Shown: positions 37,805 to 45,088 of the stretch, piece by piece | Numbering within the stretch: position 1 is the stretch's first letter | How the letters are laid out: each line of letters begins with the position of its first letter | Source of the DNA: an uncultured bacterium | GTDB taxonomy: Bacteria; Cyanobacteriota; Vampirovibrionia; Gastranaerophilales; Gastranaerophilaceae | Reading direction: 5' to 3' | Assembly (NCBI GenBank): GCA_949298985.1 | Contig: CASFYV010000030.1 | Location: 1-64,000 of the forward strand | DNA length: 64,000 bases | Notes under the pieces: model-generated | Seen by the model: only the letters and a program-made list of their open reading frames with translations | Database searches by the model: none | What the model was told of the DNA's origin: nothing | Position numbers and translations under genes: made by a program

Positions 37805-38896
37805 TTATTTACAAGTAATAAAAGCATTTAAATATTCGACAAGCTCATTAAAATCTATATTATTATTAGATTCTTTTCTATTATATAAATATTCAACTAT
37901 TGTTTTTAAAATTTCCGTAAAAGTTTCATATGAAATATTATTTTCATTAAAATCTTGATAAACATCTAATAAATAAGGAAATGTATCATATCCGGCATAT
38001 TCTTTTATTTTAACAAAAGCTGATTTAATATTATTATTCTCAAATTTTATATTTAACATGTTAGCATAAAGTTCTGCTGCTTTTTTTAATTTATTAATTA
38101 TTATTTCCTCTGAAACATATTGTAGCATTGTTTCGAAATAATTTACAAAATTTTCATATACATTTTCCGATTTAAAGTTTCTATAATTAAATTTTGTTAT
38201 AAGATAATCTTTTATAAATAAAAATATATCATTTTCTGTTTTTAAATACGTATTTTTTATATAAGCCCATTCTTGAATAACACCTATTTCTTTTAAATAA
38301 TCATCTATTAAAAGTATCTGATTAATTTTTCTATGTAAATTAAGCTTATAATATAAATCTCGTTCCGAGGTCAAATCTACATCTACGATGGTAACACTTA
38401 CTTTTTTTAAAGTATTAAAAATACTGGCAGCTTTTATACTATCTGTTTTTATTAAAGTCCAATATTTATGTAATATTTTAAATAAAGATTTTTGTTTCTC
38501 TTTACCTGACAAACGCTCTCCGCTTATTATTTTTTTATATAATATATCATCAGCGTCTTTTAGATGTAATTTATATTTTGAATTTTTTATTATATATTTA
38601 TCTCTTATGATTTTAATCGCTTTTGTATTTTGAGTAGACGTTTTTTTATAACATTCACATATTGCATGCAATAATAATGATAAGGATAAAATTCTATTTA
38701 CACCATCTACTATCACATATTGATCAGAAGATTTTTTTTTCAAATATACTAGACCTAAATCAATTTTTTGTATAAATTGATCATCATTAATTATAAGCTC
38801 TAAAAAATTAACTAAATCCTCGCTAATAGTTAAATAATCAAGAACATATAAATCTCTTGTTTTATATAAAAAATCAAGTAAATTAACTACTTTCAT
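37805..38896 (-). CDS. DUF262-like (ParB-fold) protein without an HNH domain
   Basis: A 363-residue protein whose N-terminal part resembles DUF262, the domain of GmrSD-type restriction enzymes and related defence proteins. The key motif DGQQR appears as DGVNR (in VIVDGVNRILSLSLLLHAI, about residues 63-81). The rest is Lys/Asn/Tyr-rich and helical, and the HNH nuclease domain (DUF1524) that usually follows is not seen. It starts 1 bp after the winged-helix gene, so the two form a tight pair. A DNA-directed or NTP-dependent role is likely; whether it is defensive is not known. Confidence 0.6.
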   Translation of the reverse strand: MKVVNLLDFLYKTRDLYVLDYLTISEDLVNFLELIINDDQFIQKIDLGLVYLKKKSSDQYVIVDGVNRILSLSLLLHAICECYKKTSTQNTKAIKIIRDKYIIKNSKYKLHLKDADDILYKKIISGERLSGKEKQKSLFKILHKYWTLIKTDSIKAASIFNTLKKVSVTIVDVDLTSERDLYYKLNLHRKINQILLIDDYLKEIGVIQEWAYIKNTYLKTENDIFLFIKDYLITKFNYRNFKSENVYENFVNYFETMLQYVSEEIIINKLKKAAELYANMLNIKFENNNIKSAFVKIKEYAGYDTFPYLLDVYQDFNENNISYETFTEILKTIVEYLYNRKESNNNIDFNELVEYLNAFITCK

Positions 38897-38897
38897 A

Positions 38898-39524
38898 TTA
38901 TTCCATTAACATATACCCGCCGCTGGCAACATTTTTTAATTTCTCACCATCAATTTTAGCTCTTAAATTTTTTATATACTTATAAACATAATCTCTTGGT
39001 AAATCTAATAAAATTGCTAAATCTTTAGCATATACAGTCTTTCCTACATTATTCATAAAATAATCAAAAACAAGTTGTTCTCTATCTGTTAAAGACTTTT
39101 TCAATACTATTTGACAATCTTTTTTTATCATTGATTCTTCATCTTTTTCTGATTTTAAAGATTTATTTATTGTATTTATTTTAGTATTAAAAGATTTAGA
39201 CTTACTTTCTATTTCTAGATTGTTGTCTAACTTAGTTTTATTTTGCTGTTCTATTAAATCTTTTTTATTAATAGAAAAAGGTGTATGAGAAATTTGTCTT
39301 TCGCGTTTAAAAGCTCTTTCAGCTATTTTAGAAAAATCATTACTTGCAGTATTATTGACTCTTGTAGAAGCTGCACCTTTAGACATAACTATATCAATTA
39401 AATCATTAGTATTTTTCTTTTCTTCAACTTCTTTACCTAAACGAGCTGCAAACTCTTCTAATGTAATTTTTTCTAATGAACTACGCCATTGTCTGATCTC
39501 TTCTTTTGTCAAATAATTAGACAT
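38898..39524 (-). CDS. Winged-helix DNA-binding protein paired with DUF262
   Basis: A 208-residue protein. The N-terminal 50 residues (WRSSLEKITLEEFAARLGKE) form a short helical domain. A long charged linker follows, then a C-terminal winged helix of OmpR/ToxR type (about 142-207), with LTDREQLVFDYF, the YVYKYIKNLRAKI recognition helix and the GGYML wing. No receiver domain. TAGGAG precedes the ATG and a TATAAT-like box lies about 60 bp upstream. First gene of the pair with the DUF262-like protein, which it may regulate. Confidence 0.65.
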   Translation of the reverse strand: MSNYLTKEEIRQWRSSLEKITLEEFAARLGKEVEEKKNTNDLIDIVMSKGAASTRVNNTASNDFSKIAERAFKRERQISHTPFSINKKDLIEQQNKTKLDNNLEIESKSKSFNTKINTINKSLKSEKDEESMIKKDCQIVLKKSLTDREQLVFDYFMNNVGKTVYAKDLAILLDLPRDYVYKYIKNLRAKIDGEKLKNVASGGYMLME

Positions 39525-39652
39525 TAAAAATCTCCTATACTAACTTATGATAGCTAACCTTATTCCCCATAACGGATTTCTTATTATACTTTAACATAAA
39601 ATACTTAAAATTGATTAAAATATTTCACGATGTAAAGTTTTTTGTTATTATA

Positions 39653-40306
39653 TTAATATTCTTGAACAATTCGCCCTGGCAAATTATTTTGTTGTACTGT
39701 ATACAACAGTGTTTCAGCACTTTTTTTATTTTTAAAAATACCAACTTGCAATGTATAATTATTAGAACCAATACATTTTACAATAGGATTTAAGGAGCTT
39801 CCTGACTCCAAAATAATATCTTTTGCAACTTTTGCTTGTTCTGCGGATGTATAAGAACCCACAAAAACTTTATAGATAGGCTCTACTGTAGAATTAATTG
39901 ATGTAGAAAGTTGATTTTGAGACTCTTTAAGAGATGTATCCTGATTAATAACAACATTATTGTTTGTTTCTAAATTAACTACATTATTTTTTACAGAAAC
40001 ATCACTCACAGAATTTGATTCCGTTTCTTTCATCAATTCAGAAAAATTCTTCCCTTGATCTTCATTTTGAATAAACTCTAATCGGTTATCTACATTAACA
40101 ACCTTCTCGCTATAACTATCATTACTTTGCTCATCAGATTTATAATCACCAATAGATGTGTCAACAGTTGGAGAAAAAGACTTAATCAAAAAAGTAAAAA
40201 TTAACAACATACCAAAAAAAGAAATTATAAAAATTTTAATCAAAGAACTATCATTTCCTTGAACATCTTTTTTCATATATTTTTTATACCCAAACTGCTT
40301 TCCCAT
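39653..40306 (-). CDS. SPOR-domain membrane protein
   Basis: A 217-residue bitopic protein: a short cytoplasmic tail, one transmembrane helix (about residues 24-42), a Ser/Asn-rich linker and a C-terminal SPOR domain (about 145-215, with YKVFVGSYTSAEQAK). SPOR domains bind denuded glycan strands at the division septum, so a role in cell division or wall remodelling is likely. The start shares TAATG with the DUF366 stop, and it is last in the HEAT-queC-DUF366-SPOR operon. Confidence 0.85.
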   Translation of the reverse strand: MGKQFGYKKYMKKDVQGNDSSLIKIFIISFFGMLLIFTFLIKSFSPTVDTSIGDYKSDEQSNDSYSEKVVNVDNRLEFIQNEDQGKNFSELMKETESNSVSDVSVKNNVVNLETNNNVVINQDTSLKESQNQLSTSINSTVEPIYKVFVGSYTSAEQAKVAKDIILESGSSLNPIVKCIGSNNYTLQVGIFKNKKSAETLLYTVQQNNLPGRIVQEY

Positions 40307-40866
40307 TATTCATATACTCCACGGACTTTTGCACACGCAAGCTTAATATCTTCAATTTCATCAACATATCTTGACATTACATCCCTTGCGAATGTTTTTA
40401 TATCCTTAATACCTAATTCACTTGTTAAACCTGATGCTTCAACTGGAGCACCCTCTGAAATTATATTTAATCCTGTATGTATTAAAATAGAATTTATTGA
40501 TTTTGTTGCTATTGAAACTGATAATTTTTTGCCTTGAATCATTAAATCATCGCCATTTCTAACAACAAAAATTCCTTTTTGTTCAAGTAATTCTTTTATA
40601 ATTGTTATCAAAAGACGTTGTCTTAATACACCTTCCATTAAATTTATACCAAATTGTTCTGTTATAAAACTTAGCATATATTTACTATAAATTGGTTCAT
40701 TATTAATTACATCTTCAATATCAACCATTTCAGAAAGTTTTACTTCACATTCTCCACAAAATGCAACAATAGCATCACCTTGAATTTTATAATTCTTATA
40801 AATCCAATGAGGAGCTAATTGTGATCCTATATATTTAACTTCTTCTTCTATAAATTTAGTTTTCAT
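40306..40866 (-). CDS. DUF366 family protein
   Basis: About 186 residues. It matches the uncharacterised DUF366 family, known mainly from archaea and some thermophilic bacteria: APHWIYKNYKIQGDAIVAFCG, LRQRLLITIIKE, GDDLMIQGKKLSVSIAT, and SEGAPVEASGL. The ATG at 40866 is preferred; the TTG at 40875 also opens the frame. It begins 5 bp after the queC stop. Co-transcription with queC suggests a link to 7-deazaguanine metabolism, but the family's function is not known. Confidence 0.75.
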   Translation of the reverse strand: MKTKFIEEEVKYIGSQLAPHWIYKNYKIQGDAIVAFCGECEVKLSEMVDIEDVINNEPIYSKYMLSFITEQFGINLMEGVLRQRLLITIIKELLEQKGIFVVRNGDDLMIQGKKLSVSIATKSINSILIHTGLNIISEGAPVEASGLTSELGIKDIKTFARDVMSRYVDEIEDIKLACAKVRGVYE

Positions 40867-40871
40867 AATCC

Positions 40872-41531
40872 TCAAAATAAAATACTTAAGTATTTTTCCC
40901 CATTATTTTTTAATAAAGCATTTTTTAAATGTTTACAAGATTCACATTTTCCACAATGCTTCTCTCCTGCATTATAACAACTTTTAACTAATTCTAATGG
41001 AATCAAATTATCCATTGCAATTCTAACTATATCATTCTTGGTCAAATTTATCAAGGGTGCTATAACTTTTGGTTTAACAAGCGTTGAATACTGAAATAAA
41101 TCAGAAATTTTTTCTCTAAAAAATTCTGTATTATCAGGGAATGTTTCTGCTTCGTCTTTATTTGCACCGAATAAAATATAATTATAACCATATGAATCAG
41201 CAAAAGAAGCTGCTATATTTAAAAATAATGAATTCCTATTAGGAACCCATACCGCCTGAGCACTCTTATTAGTCCCCAAATTATCTATAGGAACATCATC
41301 TTCAGCAACTAAAGAAGTTTTTGTTATCTCTTTAAGCCAATCTAGTGTTATAATTCTATGATTAATATTATAATATTCACAAATCTTTTTAGAATATTCT
41401 ATTTCTTGTTTAACAGCTTTTTGTCCATAATCAAAGGTTAAAGCTAAATCAATCCCATATTGTTCTTTACAATAGCCTAAAGCTACTAAAGAATCTAAAC
41501 CTGCTGACAATAAAATTATAGATTTTGTCAT
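40872..41531 (-). CDS. queC: 7-cyano-7-deazaguanine synthase
   Basis: Makes preQ0 from 7-carboxy-7-deazaguanine, ATP and ammonia in the queuosine pathway. It has the PP-loop SAGLDS near the N-terminus, the VPNRNSLFLNIA motif, and a C-terminal zinc site with four cysteines (CYNAGEKHCGKCESC). Length 219 is normal. Its ATG overlaps the HEAT gene stop (ATGA). No queD, queE or queF is in the window. Confidence 0.96.
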   Translation of the reverse strand: MTKSIILLSAGLDSLVALGYCKEQYGIDLALTFDYGQKAVKQEIEYSKKICEYYNINHRIITLDWLKEITKTSLVAEDDVPIDNLGTNKSAQAVWVPNRNSLFLNIAASFADSYGYNYILFGANKDEAETFPDNTEFFREKISDLFQYSTLVKPKVIAPLINLTKNDIVRIAMDNLIPLELVKSCYNAGEKHCGKCESCKHLKNALLKNNGEKYLSILF

Positions 41532-42460
41532 AAATCCTCTTCTGATGTCTCATATTCATTAAGTAAATCTTTAGCTTCATCTTTAAGCTCTTTATCATAA
41601 GATGGCAAAGAAATTACTTCATCTAATATATCTCTACCTATTAAATTATATAATGCAATTAAAGCATTTCTTCTTACTTCAAAATCTTCATCTTTTAAAC
41701 TTATTCTAATTAAATCACTAGCTTCTTCAAAATCACTATTCATCAAAGCTTCAATTGCATTAATTCTTACCATAGGAGAAGTATCCATTAATGAATTTTT
41801 TAATACTTTTAGAACTTTTCTGTTATTAATATTTAGTTTCCCCAACGCCTCTATGATTTTTTCTTTTAAAAATGAAAATTTATCCCAAAGACCTTGTTTC
41901 GCATCCATAACAGCAATTAAAGGATCTATCGCACTGGAATCACCTAATAATCCTAATGCAAAAGTTGCTGACTCTTTTACATACATTGATTTTTCTTCTT
42001 CATCTTCAACTACATGAATCAAAGAATTAACTGCAAGTTTATCACCTATTCTACCTAATGCATCAGCACAGGCTAAACGGATTTTATAATGTTCATTTTT
42101 ATTATTTAAACAGTATAAAAAGACTCCTACGGTAGAAGTATCTTTATAATTAGAAATTGCTTTGGCACATACAACACGCAAATTAATTAGATTATCACTA
42201 CCATCTATATCAATATTTTTCAATAATAATATATCTAATAAAACAGATAAAGTATCATTATTTTTATGTTTATCAGCTAACTTAATAATGCCTATCAATA
42301 AATCTGGATTATCAATATTTTTTAACAAGTAATTATATATACTTATTAAATCCTCTTCTTGATAAAATTCTTCCAAATTAGCAATTTTATTAATTACAAC
42401 ATCATCGGAACAATTACCAACACCACAATCACTAAGAATACCATTAAAATCTATTGACAT
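41528..42460 (-). CDS. HEAT-repeat protein
   Basis: About 310 residues of HEAT/PBS-lyase-type helical repeats, for example LACADALGRIGDKLAVNSL, ESATFALGLLGDSSAIDPL and VRINAIEALMNSDFEEA. The repeat type is that of cyanobacterial phycobilin lyases and related adaptors; no phycobiliproteins are expected here, so a general adaptor role is likely. The ATG at 42460 or GTG at 42469 may be used; neither has a strong ribosome-binding site. First gene of the queC operon, divergent from the gene at 42637. A TATAAT box (42504-42509) lies about 45 bp upstream, and the HLR1 site at 42543 is shared with the divergent gene. Confidence 0.75.
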   Translation of the reverse strand: MSIDFNGILSDCGVGNCSDDVVINKIANLEEFYQEEDLISIYNYLLKNIDNPDLLIGIIKLADKHKNNDTLSVLLDILLLKNIDIDGSDNLINLRVVCAKAISNYKDTSTVGVFLYCLNNKNEHYKIRLACADALGRIGDKLAVNSLIHVVEDEEEKSMYVKESATFALGLLGDSSAIDPLIAVMDAKQGLWDKFSFLKEKIIEALGKLNINNRKVLKVLKNSLMDTSPMVRINAIEALMNSDFEEASDLIRISLKDEDFEVRRNALIALYNLIGRDILDEVISLPSYDKELKDEAKDLLNEYETSEEDL

Positions 42461-42542
42461 ATTAACCACAAAATTAAGATACTATAAAAAATTCTATTTT
42501 GCAATTATAACGCTTTTTTTCACATTTTAAAATTAAATTTTG

Positions 42543-42560
42543 TTTACATATCTTTACAAA
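42543..42560 (+). promoter_or_regulatory. HLR1-type RpaB site, full match
   Basis: TTTACATA-TC-TTTACAAA satisfies every position of the HLR1 rule. It lies between the divergent HEAT/queC operon and the small gene at 42637, about 50 bp upstream of the latter's -10 box. Confidence 0.7.
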
Positions 42561-42595
42561 AATACTATAAAAAAGCAATTTTAAAAATATGAAAT

Positions 42596-42617
42596 ACTTT
42601 ATATATACATAAGAAGT
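42596..42617 (+). promoter_or_regulatory. Promoter core of the gene at 42637
   Basis: The 22-bp block is identical at 19 positions to 42947-42968, the core before the gene at 42989. It holds TATATA (42602-42607) as -10. The -35 is poor (TTTTAA), consistent with dependence on an activator. Confidence 0.5.
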
Positions 42618-42636
42618 TAATATAAAGGAAAGATAT

Positions 42637-42840
42637 ATGACAGAACAAGAATTATATGCATCAATGTCAGTAATAGCAGACCCAATAGAAAACGTTTATA
42701 AACTTAATTCTAGAAAAGATGTTGAAGAAATACAAAGAATTTGCAGAATTTTCGCAATTTCTGAAAAGCAAGGAAATAAACATAGAATGCTTTCAATAAA
42801 AAATTTAGCTACATTTAAATTAGTATTAAGTAACAACTAA
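42637..42840 (+). CDS. Small unknown protein (67 aa)
   Basis: A soluble, helical 67-residue protein that I do not recognise. AAAGGAAAG precedes the ATG at good spacing. It has its own promoter with an HLR1 site and shares a near-identical promoter core with the next gene. A strong hairpin follows. The small size, own promoter and terminator suggest a real, separately regulated gene, probably lineage-specific. Confidence 0.65.
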   Translation: MTEQELYASMSVIADPIENVYKLNSRKDVEEIQRICRIFAISEKQGNKHRMLSIKNLATFKLVLSNN

Positions 42841-42859
42841 TTATTATATAAAAATTTTA

Positions 42860-42897
42860 AACAAAGGGTAAACGATAAATTTCGTTTACCCTTTGTT
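42860..42897 (+). terminator. Long hairpin after the 67-residue gene
   Basis: A perfect 16-bp stem (AACAAAGGGTAAACGA and its complement) with a 6-base loop. The U-run after it is short. Its 3' arm overlaps the HLR1-like element at 42892-42909, so structure and operator share sequence. Confidence 0.7.
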
Positions 42898-42909
42898 AAG
42901 TTTTGTAAC
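42892..42909 (-). promoter_or_regulatory. HLR1-like RpaB site (one mismatch)
   Basis: On the minus strand GTTACAAA-AC-TTAACAAA: one core mismatch (TTAACA for TTACA) from the HLR1 rule. It is centred about 52 bp upstream of the -10 box at 42953-42958. Confidence 0.5.
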
Positions 42910-42929
42910 AAATAAAAACAAGTTTGAAA

Positions 42930-42968
42930 TTGCATATTTTTTATACACTTTATATATATGTAAGATGT
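42930..42968 (+). promoter_or_regulatory. Promoter of the gene at 42989
   Basis: TTGCAT (42930-42935), 17-bp spacer and TATATA (42953-42958), within the 22-bp block shared with 42596-42617. Confidence 0.55.
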
Positions 42969-42988
42969 AAAACATAAGGTGAAAGAAA

Positions 42989-43420
42989 ATGGCAAATACA
43001 GCAGCTTTATTAGGAAATTTATTAAATACAAATGCAGATATCAATTATTATACACAACAATCTATTTTTTGGAATGCAAAATATGAAGCAAACAGTGAAA
43101 AACTTCAAAAACAAGTTAAGTATGAAGAAAAATGGCAAAGTGCATTTGATTCAGCAATAGATAATACAAAAGAATTAAATGTTGGTGGCATTAGAGTAAG
43201 CGAAAACAACCAAAATGAAATGATAGCAGATGCTTATGCTCACGCAAAAGTGAAACAATATAGTGAAGAATTATCATTAGAATTAGCCGATTTAGATATC
43301 GAATATGACACAATGAAAACAATGTATGACACAATGTTAGAAGAATTAAGAGCACAACAAGAATCAGAAAAAACAGCAACTTCTACTGCTGCTCAAGATA
43401 CAGGTTTATTACAATCATAA
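42989..43420 (+). CDS. Unknown coiled-coil protein (143 aa)
   Basis: A soluble, acidic and largely helical 143-residue protein. Two long helical parts (about 20-60 and 85-125) look like a helical hairpin or coiled coil, with a disordered Thr/Ala-rich tail. No signal peptide or family is recognised. AAGGTG precedes the ATG. The promoter is twinned with that of the 67-residue gene and carries an HLR1-like site, so the two are likely co-regulated. It ends 16 bp from the convergent folD. Confidence 0.65.
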   Translation: MANTAALLGNLLNTNADINYYTQQSIFWNAKYEANSEKLQKQVKYEEKWQSAFDSAIDNTKELNVGGIRVSENNQNEMIADAYAHAKVKQYSEELSLELADLDIEYDTMKTMYDTMLEELRAQQESEKTATSTAAQDTGLLQS

Positions 43421-43436
43421 TTAATAAACTAAGGTC

Positions 43437-44258
43437 TTATGAATATATAATTGAAGCATTATACATTAATGAAGCAATAGTCATAGGACCAACCCCACCG
43501 GGGACAGGTGAAATATATTTTACAGTTGGTTCAACAAGTTTAAAATCAACATCACCTGTAATTTTACCATTGACATCTTTAAAAATACCAACGTCAATGA
43601 TAACAGAATTTTTATTAACCATCTTACATCTTACAATCTTTTTACCAACCGCAGATACAACAATATCAGCGGTTTTTATTTTTTCTTCTAAATTTTTAGT
43701 ATAAGAATGACATAAAGTAACTGTTGCATTTCTGTTAATAAACATTTGTGTCATAGGTTTTCCTACAATATTAGAACGGCCAATTATAACAACATTAGCA
43801 CCTTCAACTTTTATATTATATTCATCTAATAACATTAAAATTCCTTGTGGAGTAGCTGGATAAAAATAAGGTTTCATTCCAATAACAAGTTTACCAACAT
43901 TTTCTGGCGTAAAGCCATCTACATCTTTTTTAGGAGAAATTGCCATTATTACCTTATTCTTATCTATATGTTGAGGTAATGGCAATTGCACTAAAATTCC
44001 TGTAACTTCTGAATTATCATTCAACTCAACAATTTTATCAAGGAGTTCTTTCTCAGTAACATTATCAGGGAATTCAATAATAGAAGATTTTATACCCACT
44101 TTCTCAGCTGCTAGTTTCTTGTTATTAACATAAATTTTGCTAGGGGGGTTATTTCCGACTAAAATAACAACTAAATGAGGTTTAATTTTTAATTTATCAA
44201 CCCTTTCTTTAACTTTTATTAAAATTTTTGATGAAACATTTTTGCCATCTAAAATCAT
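43437..44258 (-). CDS. folD: Methylenetetrahydrofolate dehydrogenase / cyclohydrolase
   Basis: Bifunctional enzyme converting methylene-THF to formyl-THF with NADP+. It has the catalytic YVNNK (Tyr43, Lys47), QLPLPQHI, DVDGFTPENVG, GRSNIVGKP for NADP, and PGGVGPMT near the C-terminus. Full length at 273 residues. The ATG overlaps the stop of the CooC-like gene by one base (TAATG), so translation is coupled. It works on the methylene-THF made by the glycine cleavage system. Confidence 0.97.
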   Translation of the reverse strand: MILDGKNVSSKILIKVKERVDKLKIKPHLVVILVGNNPPSKIYVNNKKLAAEKVGIKSSIIEFPDNVTEKELLDKIVELNDNSEVTGILVQLPLPQHIDKNKVIMAISPKKDVDGFTPENVGKLVIGMKPYFYPATPQGILMLLDEYNIKVEGANVVIIGRSNIVGKPMTQMFINRNATVTLCHSYTKNLEEKIKTADIVVSAVGKKIVRCKMVNKNSVIIDVGIFKDVNGKITGDVDFKLVEPTVKYISPVPGGVGPMTIASLMYNASIIYS

Positions 44259-45010
44259 TAATTATTCTCCTGAGGTAAGTTTAAACGATAATAAAATTGT
44301 TTCACAGCATCTTCAACAATTAGAGACTTTCTATTCAAATTTCCAGGACTTAAATTTTCATCATAAGGAATAGTTCCTAAAATATCCAAATCTGAATCGG
44401 AAAGTTGTTGATTTATAAAACTTAAATCTTGATTATTAACTTTATTAATAATAATCCCTAATTGCCCTCCAACAGCATACTTCATAGAATATTCATTTAT
44501 TCTATTAGCTAAATGTAAAGAATCAATTGTTGGATTTGAAACAATAATAGATAAATCCATATCGACATCTACAAGCTGATTTAAATATTTTAAATCAAAT
44601 TCACAGTCAAAAATAACAAAATCATATCTTTCAATTAATTTTTGACAAGAATTATTAATTTGTTCTGTAATTGGGCATCTACAATCTTTAGCTCCAGAAA
44701 GCCAAGATACAATAATATCAGTATTATCATTTAATTGTACTAGAATATCTTCAAGAGCCCATTCAACATATTCTTGTTTTGTCATTCCTTGAGGAATACC
44801 CGTCTTATATTCGTGTTTACCGCTTCTAATACCATAAATAGTATTTCTAATATCAAAACCAAAAGAATGAGCTAATTCACTAGATAAATCATTATCAAAT
44901 AAAAGAATAGATTTATTTGGAAACATCTCTTGTATTACATTATAAAAAGCTTTTGTAAGTGTAGTTTTACCACTGCCACTTTTACCTGTAATTGCTATTT
45001 TTATTGTCAA
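44258..45010 (-). CDS. CooC-like deviant-Walker ATPase with a CxC metal motif
   Basis: About 250 residues, resembling CooC/AcsF, ATPases that insert nickel into carbon monoxide dehydrogenase and acetyl-CoA synthase. It shows a deviant Walker A with signature lysine (GKSGSGKTT, residues 9-17), the CRC motif Cys110-Cys112, close to the CxC used for metal binding in CooC1 of Carboxydothermus, VIFDCE as Walker B, and NKV in the nucleotide-base region. The start is probably a TTG with a strong AGAGGTGAT site; the ATG at 45037 is less likely. No CODH is in the window. Coupled to folD. Confidence 0.75.
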   Translation of the reverse strand: MTIKIAITGKSGSGKTTLTKAFYNVIQEMFPNKSILLFDNDLSSELAHSFGFDIRNTIYGIRSGKHEYKTGIPQGMTKQEYVEWALEDILVQLNDNTDIIVSWLSGAKDCRCPITEQINNSCQKLIERYDFVIFDCEFDLKYLNQLVDVDMDLSIIVSNPTIDSLHLANRINEYSMKYAVGGQLGIIINKVNNQDLSFINQQLSDSDLDILGTIPYDENLSPGNLNRKSLIVEDAVKQFYYRLNLPQENN

Positions 45011-45039
45011 AATATCACCTCTTTTTAATTTTAACATAA

Positions 45040-45070
45040 AAAAGACGATGATGTAATATCATCGTCTTTT
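45040..45070. terminator. Terminator after rpoC2 and just before the CooC-like gene
   Basis: A stem AAAAGACGATGAT/ATCATCGTCTTTT with loop GTAAT. On the minus strand it follows rpoC2 by 19 bp and is followed by T-rich sequence, ending only 29 bp from the CooC TTG start. No room for a normal promoter exists between, so folD expression may depend on read-through. Confidence 0.85.
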
Positions 45071-45088
45071 AATTATAAGATAATCTAA

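Noticed and set aside
37805..38896. A complete GmrSD-type restriction enzyme
   Set aside because: No HNH/DUF1524 domain, and the DGQQR motif is altered.
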